Shown in pieces: positions 46,301 to 59,243 of a stretch of DNA of 64,000 nucleotides. Numbering within the stretch: position 1 is the stretch's first letter; each line of letters opens with the position of its first letter. The DNA is from Adineta steineri (taxonomy: Eukaryota > Rotifera > Eurotatoria > Adinetida > Adinetidae): positions 7,545 through 71,544 of the forward strand of contig CAJNOI010000070.1 in NCBI GenBank assembly GCA_905250115.1. Reading direction: 5' to 3'. The translations under genes and the position numbers were made by a program. The notes under the pieces are model-generated. The model saw only the letters and a program-made list of their open reading frames with translations. It was not told the DNA's origin and ran no database searches.

Positions 46301-48539
46301 GATACAATTGCAATTAATTCGGGTATAATGATTAGTCCACAATATCCAATATTAGGTGCTGCACATACTTGTTCAAAAAAAATTGAAACATTACCAAATA
46401 AATTATGGATGGTTTTTATTGTTGATTTATTTTTGGAAGGAGGAAGTACTATTGCCGATACTTGTGATGCAGCATCACTAAATATTTATGATGGAAATGA
46501 TAGAATTATTCGTTGTGGTTTACAACAACCTGAATTAGTTTTAGTTAGTTGTTCAAATACAGTTGAATTTAAATTTGTTTCAACTCATCAAGCACTTGGT
46601 TATCGTGGTTTTAAAATATTTTTTCAAACAATTGATGTACCTAGTAATTGGGTATGTAAACCAAGTGGTTTTACAACTCCAGCAACTCAACCAACAACTC
46701 GACCTCCAACAACATCAAGTGCACTACCACCTAGTTTTCAAAGTAAATTATAGTTTTTAAAAATAAAAAACAGTTTTTTTTCTTAAAATTTTCATTTAAA
46801 TATCTTTTCTTTTAGTTGCTGCTTATGGTGGAACAACAAATAATACACGTCAATATTGTAAATTTCCATTTATATATCAAGGCAATCAACAAGTATCTTG
46901 TCTTAGAACAGATCCACCAAGTTCACTATCAGGTCAAACACTTAGAGAACCATGGTGTTCATTAACAAGTAATTTTGATATTGACCGTCAATGGGGATTT
47001 TGTAACATAGGTGTTACTGATTCAACATTTTATGATATATGTCGTAGTCAATCACAATCACTTCGATGTCCACCTGGTTATATTATTAATGTAATAACTG
47101 CTGATTATGCAGCTAAACCTGATGGAAATATCGGTGCAGGTGCATGTATGTATGATAAAAATGATTGTTTTCAAAGTGATTCAATAACAATTCAAACAAT
47201 GTGTGCTGGTCAAACATCATGTACAGCATATCATTTGGGTAAAACTTTAGCATCATGTCAAAATCGACCCTCCGCTTATTTACATATTGATTATACATGT
47301 GTACCTAATGATATTTCAGAAATAAGAACATATGATATGTGTAATAATAATTCATTACCACAAGGTGATACTCGTCGTGGATTTATTGTATCACCAAATT
47401 TTCCAAATACACAAAAAAATCTTGATTGTACATTTAATTTACAAACATTAAAACCATATCAAGATATTTACCTGTATATAATCGATATGGATTTAGATAG
47501 TGCAACTTTTGCTCCAGCAACATGTATCAAAGATCGATTAATTGTTACAGCTAATAATACTGTTATGGAAATGTGTGGTAGATCATATACAAAGTTTTTA
47601 CTTCATACTTGTCATTCATCTGTATCATTTCAATTAATTCGGGCATCTGATGCTAAAGGACGTGGTGTTAAATTTTATTTCGAATTTCGTGAAAGACCTC
47701 CAACTGAAGTTTGTCCTGTATTATATACAACTACTGTACGTCCATCAACAGAATCTACATCAATCCATACTTCATCTTCACCCACTTTATCATCATCTAG
47801 TAATCAAAGTAAGTTTTTTAAGAAAAATATTTTTCTGATTTTCTTATTTTTAAGGCTATTATTACTGATATTAAAATACAGTTTCCTATATTGAGTTGCG
47901 ACATATGTAGATATAAGTTTCTCTCCTGATCTTTACTCATGTCTCGAATTCAGATTGATCTTCAAAATAAATAGATTTGAATAAAAACAATTGTCATTTC
48001 ATTTTCTAACCTTTCTTAGCATCAACTTCAACACAGAAGACGTCAATAGCATCAACTTCAACGCAGNNNNNNNNNNACTTCAACGCAGAAGACATCAATA
48101 ACATCAACTTCAACACAGAAGACATCAGTATCATCGATTACAACCTCTTACGTATCAATTATTACAACTTTGAGTAAACGAAATTATCTTTTCATTCTCT
48201 GAAAAAATGTAGATCAATAATTAATTCTTATTTAGATTCGACATTAACCTCTAAATTTACGACAAGTTCAAATACAAGGTCAAGTAAGTAGAATCTCTTA
48301 ACTTCTTACAAAAGTAAATTGATATCTCTTATTAATTTCTTAATGATTATGATAACAAAAATAAAAACTCGGTTAATTTTGTGTCAGAATAATAATTGAT
48401 TTTATTTTTAATAGCAGCAATAAAAAGTTCAACAGCATCGATTCCCGTCACAGAATCAGCGGCAATTATTATTCATAATTTCAATTATGTTTCAATATTA
48501 TTTTGCACAGTAATAGCAAGGTTTATGTTCGAACATTAA
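43371..48539 (+). CDS. large extracellular mosaic protein: SUEL (galactose-binding) lectin and CUB repeats with an FN2 domain and Thr/Ser-rich tail
   Basis: Seven exons (43371-44241, 44306-45547, 45606-46742, 46816-47808, 48020-48173, 48236-48283, 48415-48539), every junction phase 1. The Met at 43371 starts a signal peptide (MSKVIYFIVFILSHTLIIDG); an in-frame ATG at 43281 would add 30 residues. About five SUEL-lectin + CUB pairs follow. Lectin motifs recur (LRCPTGYIIVV..YG / C..GDC..D / C.....YIHIEYDCVP), as do CUB motifs (SPGSPSQF...C.R / Y.C....IQYKTT...YRGMRMYF). Exon 4 opens with a fibronectin type II-like module (YCKFPFIYQG...WCSLTSNFD...WGFC). Exons 5-7 encode a Thr/Ser stalk of 10-residue repeats and a hydrophobic C-terminus (VSILFCTVIARFMFEH) that may be a GPI or membrane anchor. 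A 10-N gap lies in the stalk. Likely a glycan-binding surface or secreted protein. Confidence 0.88.
48020..48137 (+). repeat. coding minisatellite, 30-bp unit, spanning an assembly gap
   Basis: About four copies of a 30-bp unit (CATCAACTTCAACACAGAAG plus ACRTCARTA) encode the ten-residue repeat STSTQKTSIA. Ten N at 48067-48076 probably stand for a collapsed or unread number of copies, so the exon length is uncertain. Confidence 0.8.
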
Positions 48540-49213
48540 TATATTGTTTTTTTTATCAACTGTTACTTTATACAAGCAATAAATATACTTTGAAATTCAA
48601 ATTTTTTGTCTTGTATTTTATGATAAAGAATATAGGTGTAGATATAGACCATATGTGTACCTCGAGACGCACTCGTACACACATATTGATACTCTCGTCT
48701 ACCTCAATTATTTATAAATAATAGTAATTTATTGCTTACACTGTGAGTTAAAATCTTTAAGGACAAGCACATAAGAAATTTACTTTTGTTCGATAGCTTT
48801 CACTTGCACATGTATCTATAATATCAATTCAAGTGTCACACAAAACAACATCAATATACATATATGTATATATAATGACCGTTTTTAAATAGATTATTCT
48901 TGTATGCCTGGTATATTCGAAGCATACTACAGTTTCTAAATTGTACTATCTAGCTCACATTATACAGTTCTTAGATAAAATAATTTCTAATATATGTAAA
49001 TTTTTAGTTATTTGAAAATATCGATCTCTGATCAACATATAACAATAAAACTAGGACGGTACTGTGAATTAATTTTTTTGATATCGCAAGATCAATATTA
49101 CAATAATATTTAATCAATAACCATTAAAAAAAATTAAGATTACATTAAATTATACTGCCAGTGAGTGGATGAAGGTTAGTAGTTATGAGTGAACTAAAAT
49201 ATGATGTTTATAT
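48540..49213. other. intergenic between convergent genes
   Basis: AT-rich; a plus-strand 72-codon frame at 48503 overlaps the last exon of the lectin gene in another frame and is not called. Confidence 0.4.
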
Positions 49214-49717
49214 TTAATAAGTTTTACCAGGTTGTGTCATGCGTGGAGCCAAAACTGTTGTATCCGTTATTTGTTCAGCTATAAATATGAAAACATAGAA
49301 TCAGATGATATCATTTTATTAATTATTTATACCTCGATGTTTAAGGAAACGAGCTTCTTGACAAAGTGCACAAGGACTGCAGAAAATTGTTGCAAGAAGA
49401 TCATTACAATTTGGATCTTCTCTTATATTATATTTTTGTCGAAGAAGTTGTCGTTTCATATAATGTGGGACCCAACATAAATAAAAGTCAGTAAGACACA
49501 TATAGGTACAACACCAGACGCAACAATTACTATTATCAATTTTTTCAGCATTTTGACCAAATAGACATGGCGTACAACATAAGCCACAACAACAGGTTTT
49601 ACAATCATCACAACAGCCGAACAAAGATTCTATTAATAAATGATTAAACTAAAGATGCCAAATATTTAATGGAGAATAATAACACTACTTACCATTCCAT
49701 TCATTATAATCTTCCAT
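49214..49717 (-). CDS. PLAC8/cornifelin-family cysteine-rich protein
   Basis: Three exons (49693-49717, 49333-49629, 49214-49278) join in phase 1 to give 128 aa. The start is MEDYNEWNESLFGCCDDC, with the first eight codons on a separate small exon. The core carries the PLAC8 pattern: GLCCTPCLFGQNAEKI, a central Cys/Trp-rich hydrophobic stretch (CCVWCCTYMCL), then LRQKYNIREDPNCNDLLATI and FCSPCALCQEARFLKHR, with the CPxxxCQxxREL signature near the end. The family includes plant cell-number/cadmium resistance and animal placenta-specific proteins, membrane-associated and of varied role. Length is normal for the family. Confidence 0.88.
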
Positions 49718-51038
49718 ATCGTAATTATATCTTGATGTCAAATTTTGCAGTTTAAGGTCAAATGCTGATATCACAAGAAATAAGAATAAAGAGAATTGAG
49801 TTATATATTATTCGTTCTCTTATATCGTGTCATTGACTCCATATGTGACATTCTTTACATAAAATAATTTATATGTTACATATGAATGATTTAGCAAAGT
49901 CGATACGAATGAAAGAAAAGTTATGTAAAGAGTGAATACTTTACTAGTATTGCAGCTGGTGCGAAACAGATTTTATTAATGTTTTTCTCTCTAGTTTTGT
50001 CATAGTTATATATCATAAAATGTCAACTGATATGTGAGTATCTTAATGAAGATGTGGGTGAATATTAAACAGTAACCTGCATGGAATGTGTGATTGCCAA
50101 TTTTAAGAAAAATATTTTTTCTACATTGAGGCAGCATTTGACAACGGTAGATATAAGTAATTTTAGATAGAGTATCAAACTGTCTATCTAATATTAGCAA
50201 GAAAGATACATTGTATACCAGTAAAATATTGTTTATATCATATTGAGTATTAGTCTTACTGTCTATTCAGTTTATCAAATGATAATAGCAAATGAAGTAC
50301 TCACACCATCCTTTTAATGCAATTATTTTTCTTTTTTATTATGGTATCAGTAGCTTTTCAATATGAACTAAAACAATTAGTTTTTAAGAAATATAGTGAA
50401 ATTTCAGTGAGTGTTTGAGAAGAAGAAAATTGTCATTTAGATGTTATTGCTGTGAAATCTATGGCATAATGAAGTTAATTATTAAATAAAAAAAGGATAT
50501 ATTTACAGCATTGTGATTATTAGAAATTTATTTTAAATGTCACACGTTATATTCTTGTCAACTAAACAGTGAATAGCATTCGAAATCATAAACAACCATG
50601 ATTATATGAGAAATATCAAATAAGAAAACTCATATTGATCCCTCTATGATTCATATTAATGAAAGATATCATACTCAACGTTTACATATCTGTCTATTAT
50701 GTACAACAATTGATGGTTAAAACTTTGAAGAATGATAAAAGAGGTAAACAGAGATAAGTCTAACATATATAGTAACATCTTTTTCATAGTCCTTTTAGAT
50801 TGTGTATATTTCATTGATTCTATCTTTTTCTTATCTTAACGTGAATTTATTTACATTTTATCTATCACAGTATAAAAAACGTTGTATATTCAAGTTTTTA
50901 CCACACATACTATAATACTATATTATTAGAAGCTACACAAAAACTTTTCTATTTTATATTCTAAAGCTGAAAAACAATATCAGACTCTCAATGTAAAGTA
51001 TAGTTTGTTGAATAAATACATATGACGACTCACTGATA
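49718..51038. other. intergenic, no gene seen
   Basis: AT-rich; a 64-codon minus-strand frame at 50006-50200 has no supporting features. Confidence 0.4.
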
Positions 51039-53036
51039 TTATTGATTTAAATGAGCTGTAAGAATATTCCATGTTTCATCTTCTTTGTTAATTAGTGTTA
51101 ATTCAACCACCCACAATGCTCCATACTTTTCAATACTATCTATCCGAAATACTGAAGCCATGGAAAATAAAACTTCATCTTCGTCTTCAAATATACTTTC
51201 ATATTGGATTTTGGCGAATGGAATTGAATGAGGAACACTTGTATCAATTGTGATTTGATAAACAACTGATACTTCCCCATCTGGATCATTAAGACAGCCG
51301 TCACCAGCAAAAAAGATAGCAGCTGTAACATTGTTTGTTGTTGATAAAAAATTATTCATAGATATTAATTTGTTGATATTCTCCTGAAGTCTTGTCAGTT
51401 CAGTAATTTTCATACGTTGTTCACGATAAAGTGTTAGTATTGGTTGATCCGATGGTAAAGAGTAAAGATAAGATGTATGAAGTTGAGCTAGTTGATTATG
51501 TAAATCATAAATATAATAACGTAGTTTAAAAATAGTATCAATATCTTCCGCTCGAAGTGCTTGATGAAGAAGTCGATAAAGAAAAGAATTTTTTGTATAC
51601 CATTCTAAGGCATCACTATGTTGATAAGAACTTTCAAATTCATTGATCTTCTCTTTATCAGTTGGGTTATTTTCATATTTCAATCGGCACATTTCAATCA
51701 TTTCTTGTCGAGCAAATTCAGTTTGATAAAGTCGTAACATTATATCAGTAAGTAATTGAAAAGCTAGAAAAGAACTATTTTCATTGATTAAAAATCGAGT
51801 AAATAATGGTTCATGACGTTCAGAAAAAAAACTCTGTTCACTAATTTTTGCTTTCCAAGGATTGATTGCTGTACAAAATTGCTGATCGTCTTCATCTACA
51901 GCTGTTAAATCAATATACCATATATTATCAGAATGTTCAACTCGTTCAATACGAAACATTGATCGTATTGAGAATAGATCTTCTACTTCCTCTGCGTATG
52001 TACTTAGTTGCGAGATATTGGCACATACTATTTTACTATTGTTTGATTCTATGAATATCTTGTAGACAACTGATCGCTGAGGAGAATCAGCTTCACCAGA
52101 ATAGTCAGCAAAAATTTTCGCAATATTAAGGTCCGAAGTTGTAGACAGAAAAGAAGTCATTGCGATTAATTTACCTACACTCTTTGCCAGCTTACATAAA
52201 TCGTATTTATGAAGCACTTGACCTCGATACGTACACCTAGGTTGAGAATCCATTTGTTTTGAGCATAGTTCTCGAAGCTTTCTGTCGAGATCACTAATAT
52301 AAAATCGCCATAAAAATATTTCATTGATATCATGACTGCGTAATGCTCTATTAAGTTTACGATAAAGAAAGCTATCTCTAGTGTACCACATGATAACATC
52401 ATTAGAGGAATATGTATATACAAATTGATTAGTTTCTTCCAGTGTACGTCTATCATCTTTAGAAATAGTACGAACTCGACTAATCATTTCATCTTTCGCG
52501 ACACCAGTATGTTTTAAATGGTCTAAAATATTAAAGAAGAATCGATACCAAAAAAATATTGCAGTGTCTTCAAGTATATATTGAATGCCTTCGCTTTTAT
52601 GAGTAGAATCTGCGAACTTTTCAATATCCTCACGTATTTTTTCAGTTAATACTTGAACATTATCGAATATACCACGAAATCGTAGATCACGATTGAAGTG
52701 TTGGTTGTATAGAACTTTATCAAATAAATAAATATATGACAACTGTGGCACAATTTCCAACAAGGTATCGAAAACAAAGTCAACAAATCGAGGTGAAATA
52801 ATAAGCAAAATTAAACCATCTTTAATACCATCTTGATATATTAAATCTAAACAGTTGTTTATAGAATACGCTCGAGAACAGTGACAGTTAGAAAGATGAT
52901 CAAGTTCTTTACGTAAATGGATATCACTTGAAAATAAATCTAGTAGTAGAATAATAGACCTTTTTGATGACGATAGTTGTTCAGAGTTATGATTTACTTC
53001 ACATGTACGAGCAAATAAACGTGGTCGAGTTGTCAT
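51039..53036 (-). CDS. tandem double ADP-ribosyltransferase (ART) protein
   Basis: A 665-aa intronless frame from ATG 53036. Residues ~25-145 form an N-terminal module (IILLLDLFSS..LIYQDGIKDGLILLIISPRF..PQLSYIYLF) that matches the N-terminal region of the ART-TPR protein at 19956. ART domain 1: Arg271 in TYRGQ, FLSTTSD for the Ser strand, and E350-V-E352 before DLFSIRSMFRIE. ART domain 2: Arg538 in LYREQ, FLSTTNN, and E619-D-E621 before VLFSMASVFRID. Both therefore keep R-S-ExE, although the loop Ser motif is STT rather than STS. Each is preceded by the same helical block (..WYTRDSFLYRKLNRALR.. and ..WYTKNSFLYRLLHQALR..), so the pair arose by internal duplication. Predicted arginine mono-ADP-ribosyltransferase, cytosolic. 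Confidence 0.88.
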   Translation of the reverse strand: MTTRPRLFARTCEVNHNSEQLSSSKRSIILLLDLFSSDIHLRKELDHLSNCHCSRAYSINNCLDLIYQDGIKDGLILLIISPRFVDFVFDTLLEIVPQLSYIYLFDKVLYNQHFNRDLRFRGIFDNVQVLTEKIREDIEKFADSTHKSEGIQYILEDTAIFFWYRFFFNILDHLKHTGVAKDEMISRVRTISKDDRRTLEETNQFVYTYSSNDVIMWYTRDSFLYRKLNRALRSHDINEIFLWRFYISDLDRKLRELCSKQMDSQPRCTYRGQVLHKYDLCKLAKSVGKLIAMTSFLSTTSDLNIAKIFADYSGEADSPQRSVVYKIFIESNNSKIVCANISQLSTYAEEVEDLFSIRSMFRIERVEHSDNIWYIDLTAVDEDDQQFCTAINPWKAKISEQSFFSERHEPLFTRFLINENSSFLAFQLLTDIMLRLYQTEFARQEMIEMCRLKYENNPTDKEKINEFESSYQHSDALEWYTKNSFLYRLLHQALRAEDIDTIFKLRYYIYDLHNQLAQLHTSYLYSLPSDQPILTLYREQRMKITELTRLQENINKLISMNNFLSTTNNVTAAIFFAGDGCLNDPDGEVSVVYQITIDTSVPHSIPFAKIQYESIFEDEDEVLFSMASVFRIDSIEKYGALWVVELTLINKEDETWNILTAHLNQ

Positions 53037-55543
53037 TCGTATTTATGTGCGAATATTGATATGGTGAATTGTTCTTGTAATGGTTCGATATAAATGTTTT
53101 GTTTCATCCCTGAGTAACAAAACTACTTTCAGTTTTGACAATCTCGTATTTTGTGATCGTTATACTAAACAAAAAGAAACATTGGATAAATTTATAATAT
53201 CATTGTAATGTATAAAATATCTTGAACTATAAAAAACAGAAAGTAAAAATCATCGTTAACTTATCCTATAAGCTCATAACAAAAAATTAATTCTACATTG
53301 ACTCAATATTTCTATACTTTGTAAAAAAGATTCATTAATAAGATTTATATAGAATTTGTATAGTATCTATGAGTGCTTATAAGAATCTATAAAATATAAT
53401 GAAACATTTATCTTAATCTATATAAATCAATGTTTTCGCTTTTATCTTTACTTACATTTTGGTAGACCTTGATTAAAGGTACTAATGAAAAATTCAAAAA
53501 GTGGAGTTATTTTATAACTTACTGTTTCACAACTATTTTATACTTTATTTATATCAGTGACTATTACATTACATAAACTACGTGTATCTATTTACTTTTA
53601 GAACTTTCATATAAAATGAATAATTTTAACTTCGGCAGAAAAAAAAGATTATTTTTGTCAAAATCAAACTTGTTTTTTAGTTGCTGCTGTAATATTATCA
53701 ATATGATGGATGTTTTATTAAAAGTGTGTGTCCCTGTTACATAAGCAAATGATAGAAAAGAAAAAAAAGCGTTTGATTTGTCTGTATCAAGATAAGCAAT
53801 ATTAATCAATGAAGCATACTATTTAATTTTTTGTTCGCTAGTAGAAATAAATATGATTTATGTCAATATAAAAAATCACTTTTCTGTACATTATAATATA
53901 AAACAAGTTACAAATACACATTAAAGACTAGTAGGATGCTTTTGTCAAGAACTCCAGGAGATGAGAGCATTAAATATGAACTAGGTAGTATTTATTTTTT
54001 AACGAAAATAGTTTTTCAATGAATTTTATAGAATCTTTTATTATTAGTGTGAATTTGAATTGTATCATTATGTATATTATTAGTAGCAGATATTAAGAAC
54101 AGAAAAAAATTTTGATTAGAAAATGAGTATACTTTTATGTCGTCATGCAAAATCGTCAATTGATGAGAAAATGACATGCCTGAAGCTTTTGATTACTTGA
54201 AAAAATATCGTTTTAGTCGATGGAAAAATTTGATTTATTATTCTATTGCAAGTGATGAGTTCAGACAAATATTCTGCTATTGATACACCCAATACAGTTG
54301 ATTAGTGTTCATGTAATACAAACTACTGATAGATATTTTTTATGAGTAATTAATTATCTAACCTATTGAAATATTGTCTCATTATAGAACTATTAAGATC
54401 AAACAAATATCTGAATGAGAATCGATGAATTGAGATCATTTTTAAAAATATATGTAGTTAAGATGAAGTAATCTTTTGGTATATATGATATTTTCATAGT
54501 TATCATGCTAGATATTATTCCAGTACATGACTATCAGAATAGTTGATGTTTTCACCTAAAAATCATAGGTTGAGGAAAGAGTTCGAGTAGTCTTCATTTA
54601 TATAGTAAAATATCTAAATTAAATAAATCTCTCTACAATTTACATCTATCCATAGTTCTGTTAAAATATCCTACTAATTATTTTGCAAATGAATATTTGC
54701 TGACAAGACCGATTGTGTCTGGTAAATGAAATTAACTTATTACCATTTGAATGCTATACTTTATTAATCGATCAAAAATATTAATGATCGAGATATGCTT
54801 TTTCAAAAAAAAAGAAATTATTTTTGTAAGATCTTGCTTATAACATGTTTGACTAGGGCCTGGTATCTCTGCCGCTGTAGAACATCGATTCAGTAGGTCC
54901 GATATTATTTTAAATAGAAGAAGAACCAACTTAGACTCAGCGCATGTGGCTAATATACTATTTATTCGAGTAATGGAAAAAATGAAACGAAAGATTTTTT
55001 GATATTCTTTTATATTTTTGTATTAAAATATTTGGTTACTTATATTTTTGGTCAAAATATTGACAATAATTGGTTACGAGTTAAAAGAACGAAAAAAAGA
55101 ATAAGCAAATATTTTCTAGAGCATTGTTAAAATGTTATTTGGAAGAATTTATGTGAAGACAAAAATTTGATAATAAATCACTTAGAAGTTTACTTTTACA
55201 AATTAGTTCACGTTATATTCTATCAAATAATTTGTTTCTGTTCTAATAAAAGTGTGTCGTTCATACATGACATGTTTTCTAAAGAGGGAACATCTTTTTT
55301 GAAGTCTCGATATTCATTCAATATCACTATTTCTCTCTGTCAATAACGTTTTGTTTTCTTATTCTGTTATTGTGCAATATATTTAGTATATTGTCCTTAT
55401 TCTGCACATATATTTTAATAGGTATTGGATGAGGTAGTTTTATTCGTCATTTTTTCTGAATAGTTTTCAATATAGAAGACAATATTATTCAAATAGTGTA
55501 AATGAAATTACATAAATTCGATATTTATTATTGTCTCTGTTTC
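53037..55543. other. intergenic, no gene confirmed
   Basis: 2.5 kb AT-rich. A short plus-strand frame from the ATG at 54123 (start MSILLCRHAKSS) ends after 26 codons and looks like chance or decay. No repeats recognised. Confidence 0.4.
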
Positions 55544-57714
55544 TTATATGTCCTTCTTTCTAAGTAACAAACCATAAGGACGAACTGCATTAGTATCAAT
55601 GACTCGCCAAAGATGACCCACACTAACACAAGAATTGTGAACTGTAAATGACTTCGGTTGTACTCGACATTGAAAAACAACTTGAAATGTATCAATTTCG
55701 TTACCGTTTGTCACCTGAAACGTTGTAGCATATGCTTCTGCTCCGCCATCACAATGAGTAGTTAAATAAAGCGCTGGCTGATTCATTCCCGGTCCTTTCT
55801 GTTGAATAGCTTCTTCCAATATGCGACCACGTTTACCAGCATCAACCGACAGGCCATGTTCTGCAATGTTCTCTACCATACCTGAATGAGTACCATGAAA
55901 AGCGACAGGCCATTCTCCAGATACGTTGTTGTGACCAAGCCACACAGCGTCGTCTGAATATTTTTGACTCACATTTAATGCATGACGATACCAACCGAGT
56001 GGTAAGAAATATGGTTGATTAGCACGATGTTGTTGTGCAGGCAGGCCTGGTTGAGTATAATCAAAATTAAAACGTGGATCAAAATCACTTGGTTTGAGCT
56101 CTAAATAAGACAAAATTGACCGCCATTCATATTTATATTCACGCAATTGGATAAGTCGAAGAATTTCACTATCTCCGAAACCTAATCTTGCCATATCCTA
56201 AAAATAACAACAATATATATAGTAACTATTGTGTTCTCATACTTAAAAACTGTATGAAGAAGTCTAAGTGACAGAAAGATGATTCTAAAAATCATTTGCT
56301 GTTTCGTACCTATTTATGTTTCATGAAAAAAGTCTATCTTATCTTAAAATCCTTTTTTATAAAGAAGGTTTGGAATGTTTTCGGTTATAAAAAATGCCGT
56401 TTGTCAACGTTTACACGAATACTTGTCTGTAAAGATTATCGTAAATGATAACTTTTTTTTCTGTAATGCAATCAGTATAGTTCAAATTTCATTAAAAAAT
56501 AAGAAGTAGATAATATCAATTTCTGAAAGGATCCATATTATCTTTTAATATTTAAAGTATTTCCTAGTTAAAGTTTAATGAGAATCACTTTTTTTTTACC
56601 ATAAACCCTTAATTATCTGTCTAATAAAACCTTTTCAACACCTATGGTACAATAAAATTCTCTATGTCATTTGACTGCTACAAAAACTTGATCTCACGTA
56701 ACTTACCTGTAGTTCAATTGCAAGTAATTCAGTTTCTTCTTGGTTAGGTGTTGTCAAGCCAAAATTAACTTGAATCACATTTTTTTCACCAATCAGTTTG
56801 TGAACAGCAAATACACGAACATAATCTCTCTTGCATCCGAGTATTTGAGCAATAGCAACAGAAAAATTAACAACAAAATTTTCCATTGTTTCTCTTGATC
56901 GTATAAGATCTTTATCATAATCAAGATTAACTTTAAAAGCAAAATGGGCTGTTGGTACACTGTCATTAGCTAGCAGATGTGCACTGCCTAAATTAGGTAC
57001 ACCACAAGCTGCACCTTCAGCACTGTTTTCAAACGATAGATCTCGATTTGTAAAGCTCAATTGACCACCAAATTGTTGAGCAAGAGCTTCAAGTGAAAGT
57101 ACCAGCGTTTCAGTAGAGTGCTCACTAATGTCTAATGGATGTCGAATGAAATTTGTTGACTGTCCAAGTGCTACTCGATAACGTGCCACCGTAATGAATT
57201 GGTCACGTTCAGTAGTACCTTCTGGATAGACGATGTCACCCAAAGCTGTTTGTACATTATCGGGCTTAAACCAAGTCGGAACCATGGTCAACGATGTTGA
57301 ATCAGTGCCAACGTCTATTTCCGACACTTTGAGTGAAGATGGTGAGATAATAGACTGAACTGCAACTGGAATAGGTGTAGGAACACGCTCTTTAACCACC
57401 GGAACTGGTGATGGATCACGCTTAGTTACCACTGGACGCGGAGGTGGATCAGGCTCGGCGACTGGATCTGGGACAGGAGCAGGTTTTGGTTTTGGCTGTC
57501 TTTTATCTCCCCATCGTACTTTTTTAAGTTCTCGAGTACGTTCAAGTATTAGTTCGTTAATTTTCATATTTAAATTCTCAATACGATGCTCAATTTGGCT
57601 GTCAACTGCTTTACCTGAACGTGAGCTTTTTGCCTTCAGTTCTTCGATTTCTTCTTGCAATTTTTTAATACGTTCATTGATCGAATAGACAATATCCAAA
57701 TGATCTGTTGCCAT
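55544..57714 (-). CDS. coiled-coil/Pro-rich protein with PARP-like C-terminal domain
   Basis: Two exons (56707-57714, 55544-56197) join phase 0 over a 509-bp intron; 553 aa. Residues 1-70 are a coiled coil (INERIKKLQEEIEELKAKS...). Residues ~72-125 are Pro-rich with PxPxP repeats. A ~200-aa domain of unknown type follows (VARYRVALGQSTNFIRHPL..., VNFSVAIAQILGCKRDYVRV). In exon 2, WPVAFHGTHSGMVENIAEHGL and, later, QPALYLTTHCDGGAEAYATT copy the HG(T/S)...I...GL and G(I/L)Y.....A..Y elements of the PARP-type ADP-ribosyltransferase fold, providing the His and Tyr of the H-Y-E triad. The segment near the end (VRPYGLLLRK) has Arg/Pro where the Glu would be expected, so it may transfer mono-ADP-ribose or be inactive. 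Function otherwise unknown. Confidence 0.72.
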
Positions 57715-59243
57715 AAATAATCAAATATATTCTTTTTATAGTTATCTAAAACGATGAAACAAACCAAAAACTATTTAGAATTATGTCTTTGTACTCGAAA
57801 GAGGGGTTCAACATTCATTGTTCATTTGTTATCGTATGCGTGAATCCTACACATATTCGCCTATAGTCTTAACATGGTAAATGAAAGCTTTTGAATTCGT
57901 GTATGAAGAGATTTCTACACTTACTTGGTTAAATTAAATGCAGTAAAAAGTTATAGAAATATATTCGACTGACTTTTATTTATGAAACTATTAGTAAGTT
58001 TATAAATTATTTCAGTTATTTCGCTTTGTCTTATATACTCCATTCAATTTACTTCCTACAAAATCTAGACTAAATAAAATAACAAACCAGTAAGAAGAAA
58101 GAATAAAATCCAAGAAATTTTCATAGTTGCATGTGAAAATTTTGTTTGTTCTTGACTGAATATTATTTCTCTCCTTTCGATTCAACAACACATTTGCATA
58201 ATGCTGATCGGAATGAATGAAAAAATGTTTCGATAATTTTACTTCTATATTTGCATGTGCTTCTTTTTTTTTGTTCGTCATTATTTTATATACAAATGTA
58301 TTACTTGATGTTTCGACGAAATACTTGTTGTATAATTCAAAATATTGTTTTATTTTGATCGTAACTCGTGGAAAATTGAATCGATGTAATATTTTTCTTA
58401 TACAACATAAATTATCATACTAACAAACAGATAAATTGAATGACATCATTCAAATCCATTCGATAATTTGTTTATACGCTCTTAGTAATAATGAATGGTA
58501 ATAGTAATGTGTTAATACTGTTATTTAATGATAATTGGTTAATTTTTTTATCATATAACACTTTGACTTCGTAAAAATATGTGAAAGAGAGAAATAACAA
58601 TTATTATTGACTGAATAAATAAATTATAGTGTCGAATACATAGTCGGTGGTAGGTGATTAATAAAAAATAAAAATTTAGGTTTACTATTTATTGTCAATA
58701 TCCAGAGATTTTAAGCGAAGAAAAATCTTTCTTCTAGTAATAGTTAGAGCTAAAGTCTAATGAGAAGTATGATAATCGTGGCGATGATGCTCTCAATGCG
58801 TATCTAGCGTCTTTAAACGTCGTATTAGTGGTCCAAACGTTTTGTAAAAGTAATATTGTTCTTCGTTAATATTTAATTAGAACAAGAATTAACTCTTTCT
58901 ATCATCCGCTGCATTAGTACTGCTACGGACTGCTGTACTAAACAACATTAGTCTCTTGATACATCTTTTATTCATTATCTTTTTATAAGCATACTTTCAA
59001 CAAGTGATTTTGTATCGTCTTGCTCTCAGCGAGCAATATAAGATGATCTTACTTAGCACTAATAAAATGGTATTTAAAACCTTTTTTTTTAATCTTTTTC
59101 TAAAGCAGAAGTATATGAGTACTTGCCTATTTCGACCTATAATATAAATAAAATGAAAAAAATTCATAAGCACATTTCATACCTATAAAAATTATTTTAT
59201 CGATTTTACATTGATTTAAATGTGACGAATGAACACTTTACTG

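Noticed and set aside
48067..48076. 10 N as a biological feature
   Set aside because: It is an assembly placeholder within a tandem repeat, not sequence.
54123..54203. Short frame starting MSILLCRHAKSS
   Set aside because: Only 26 codons before a stop, no continuation found by splicing; too short to support.
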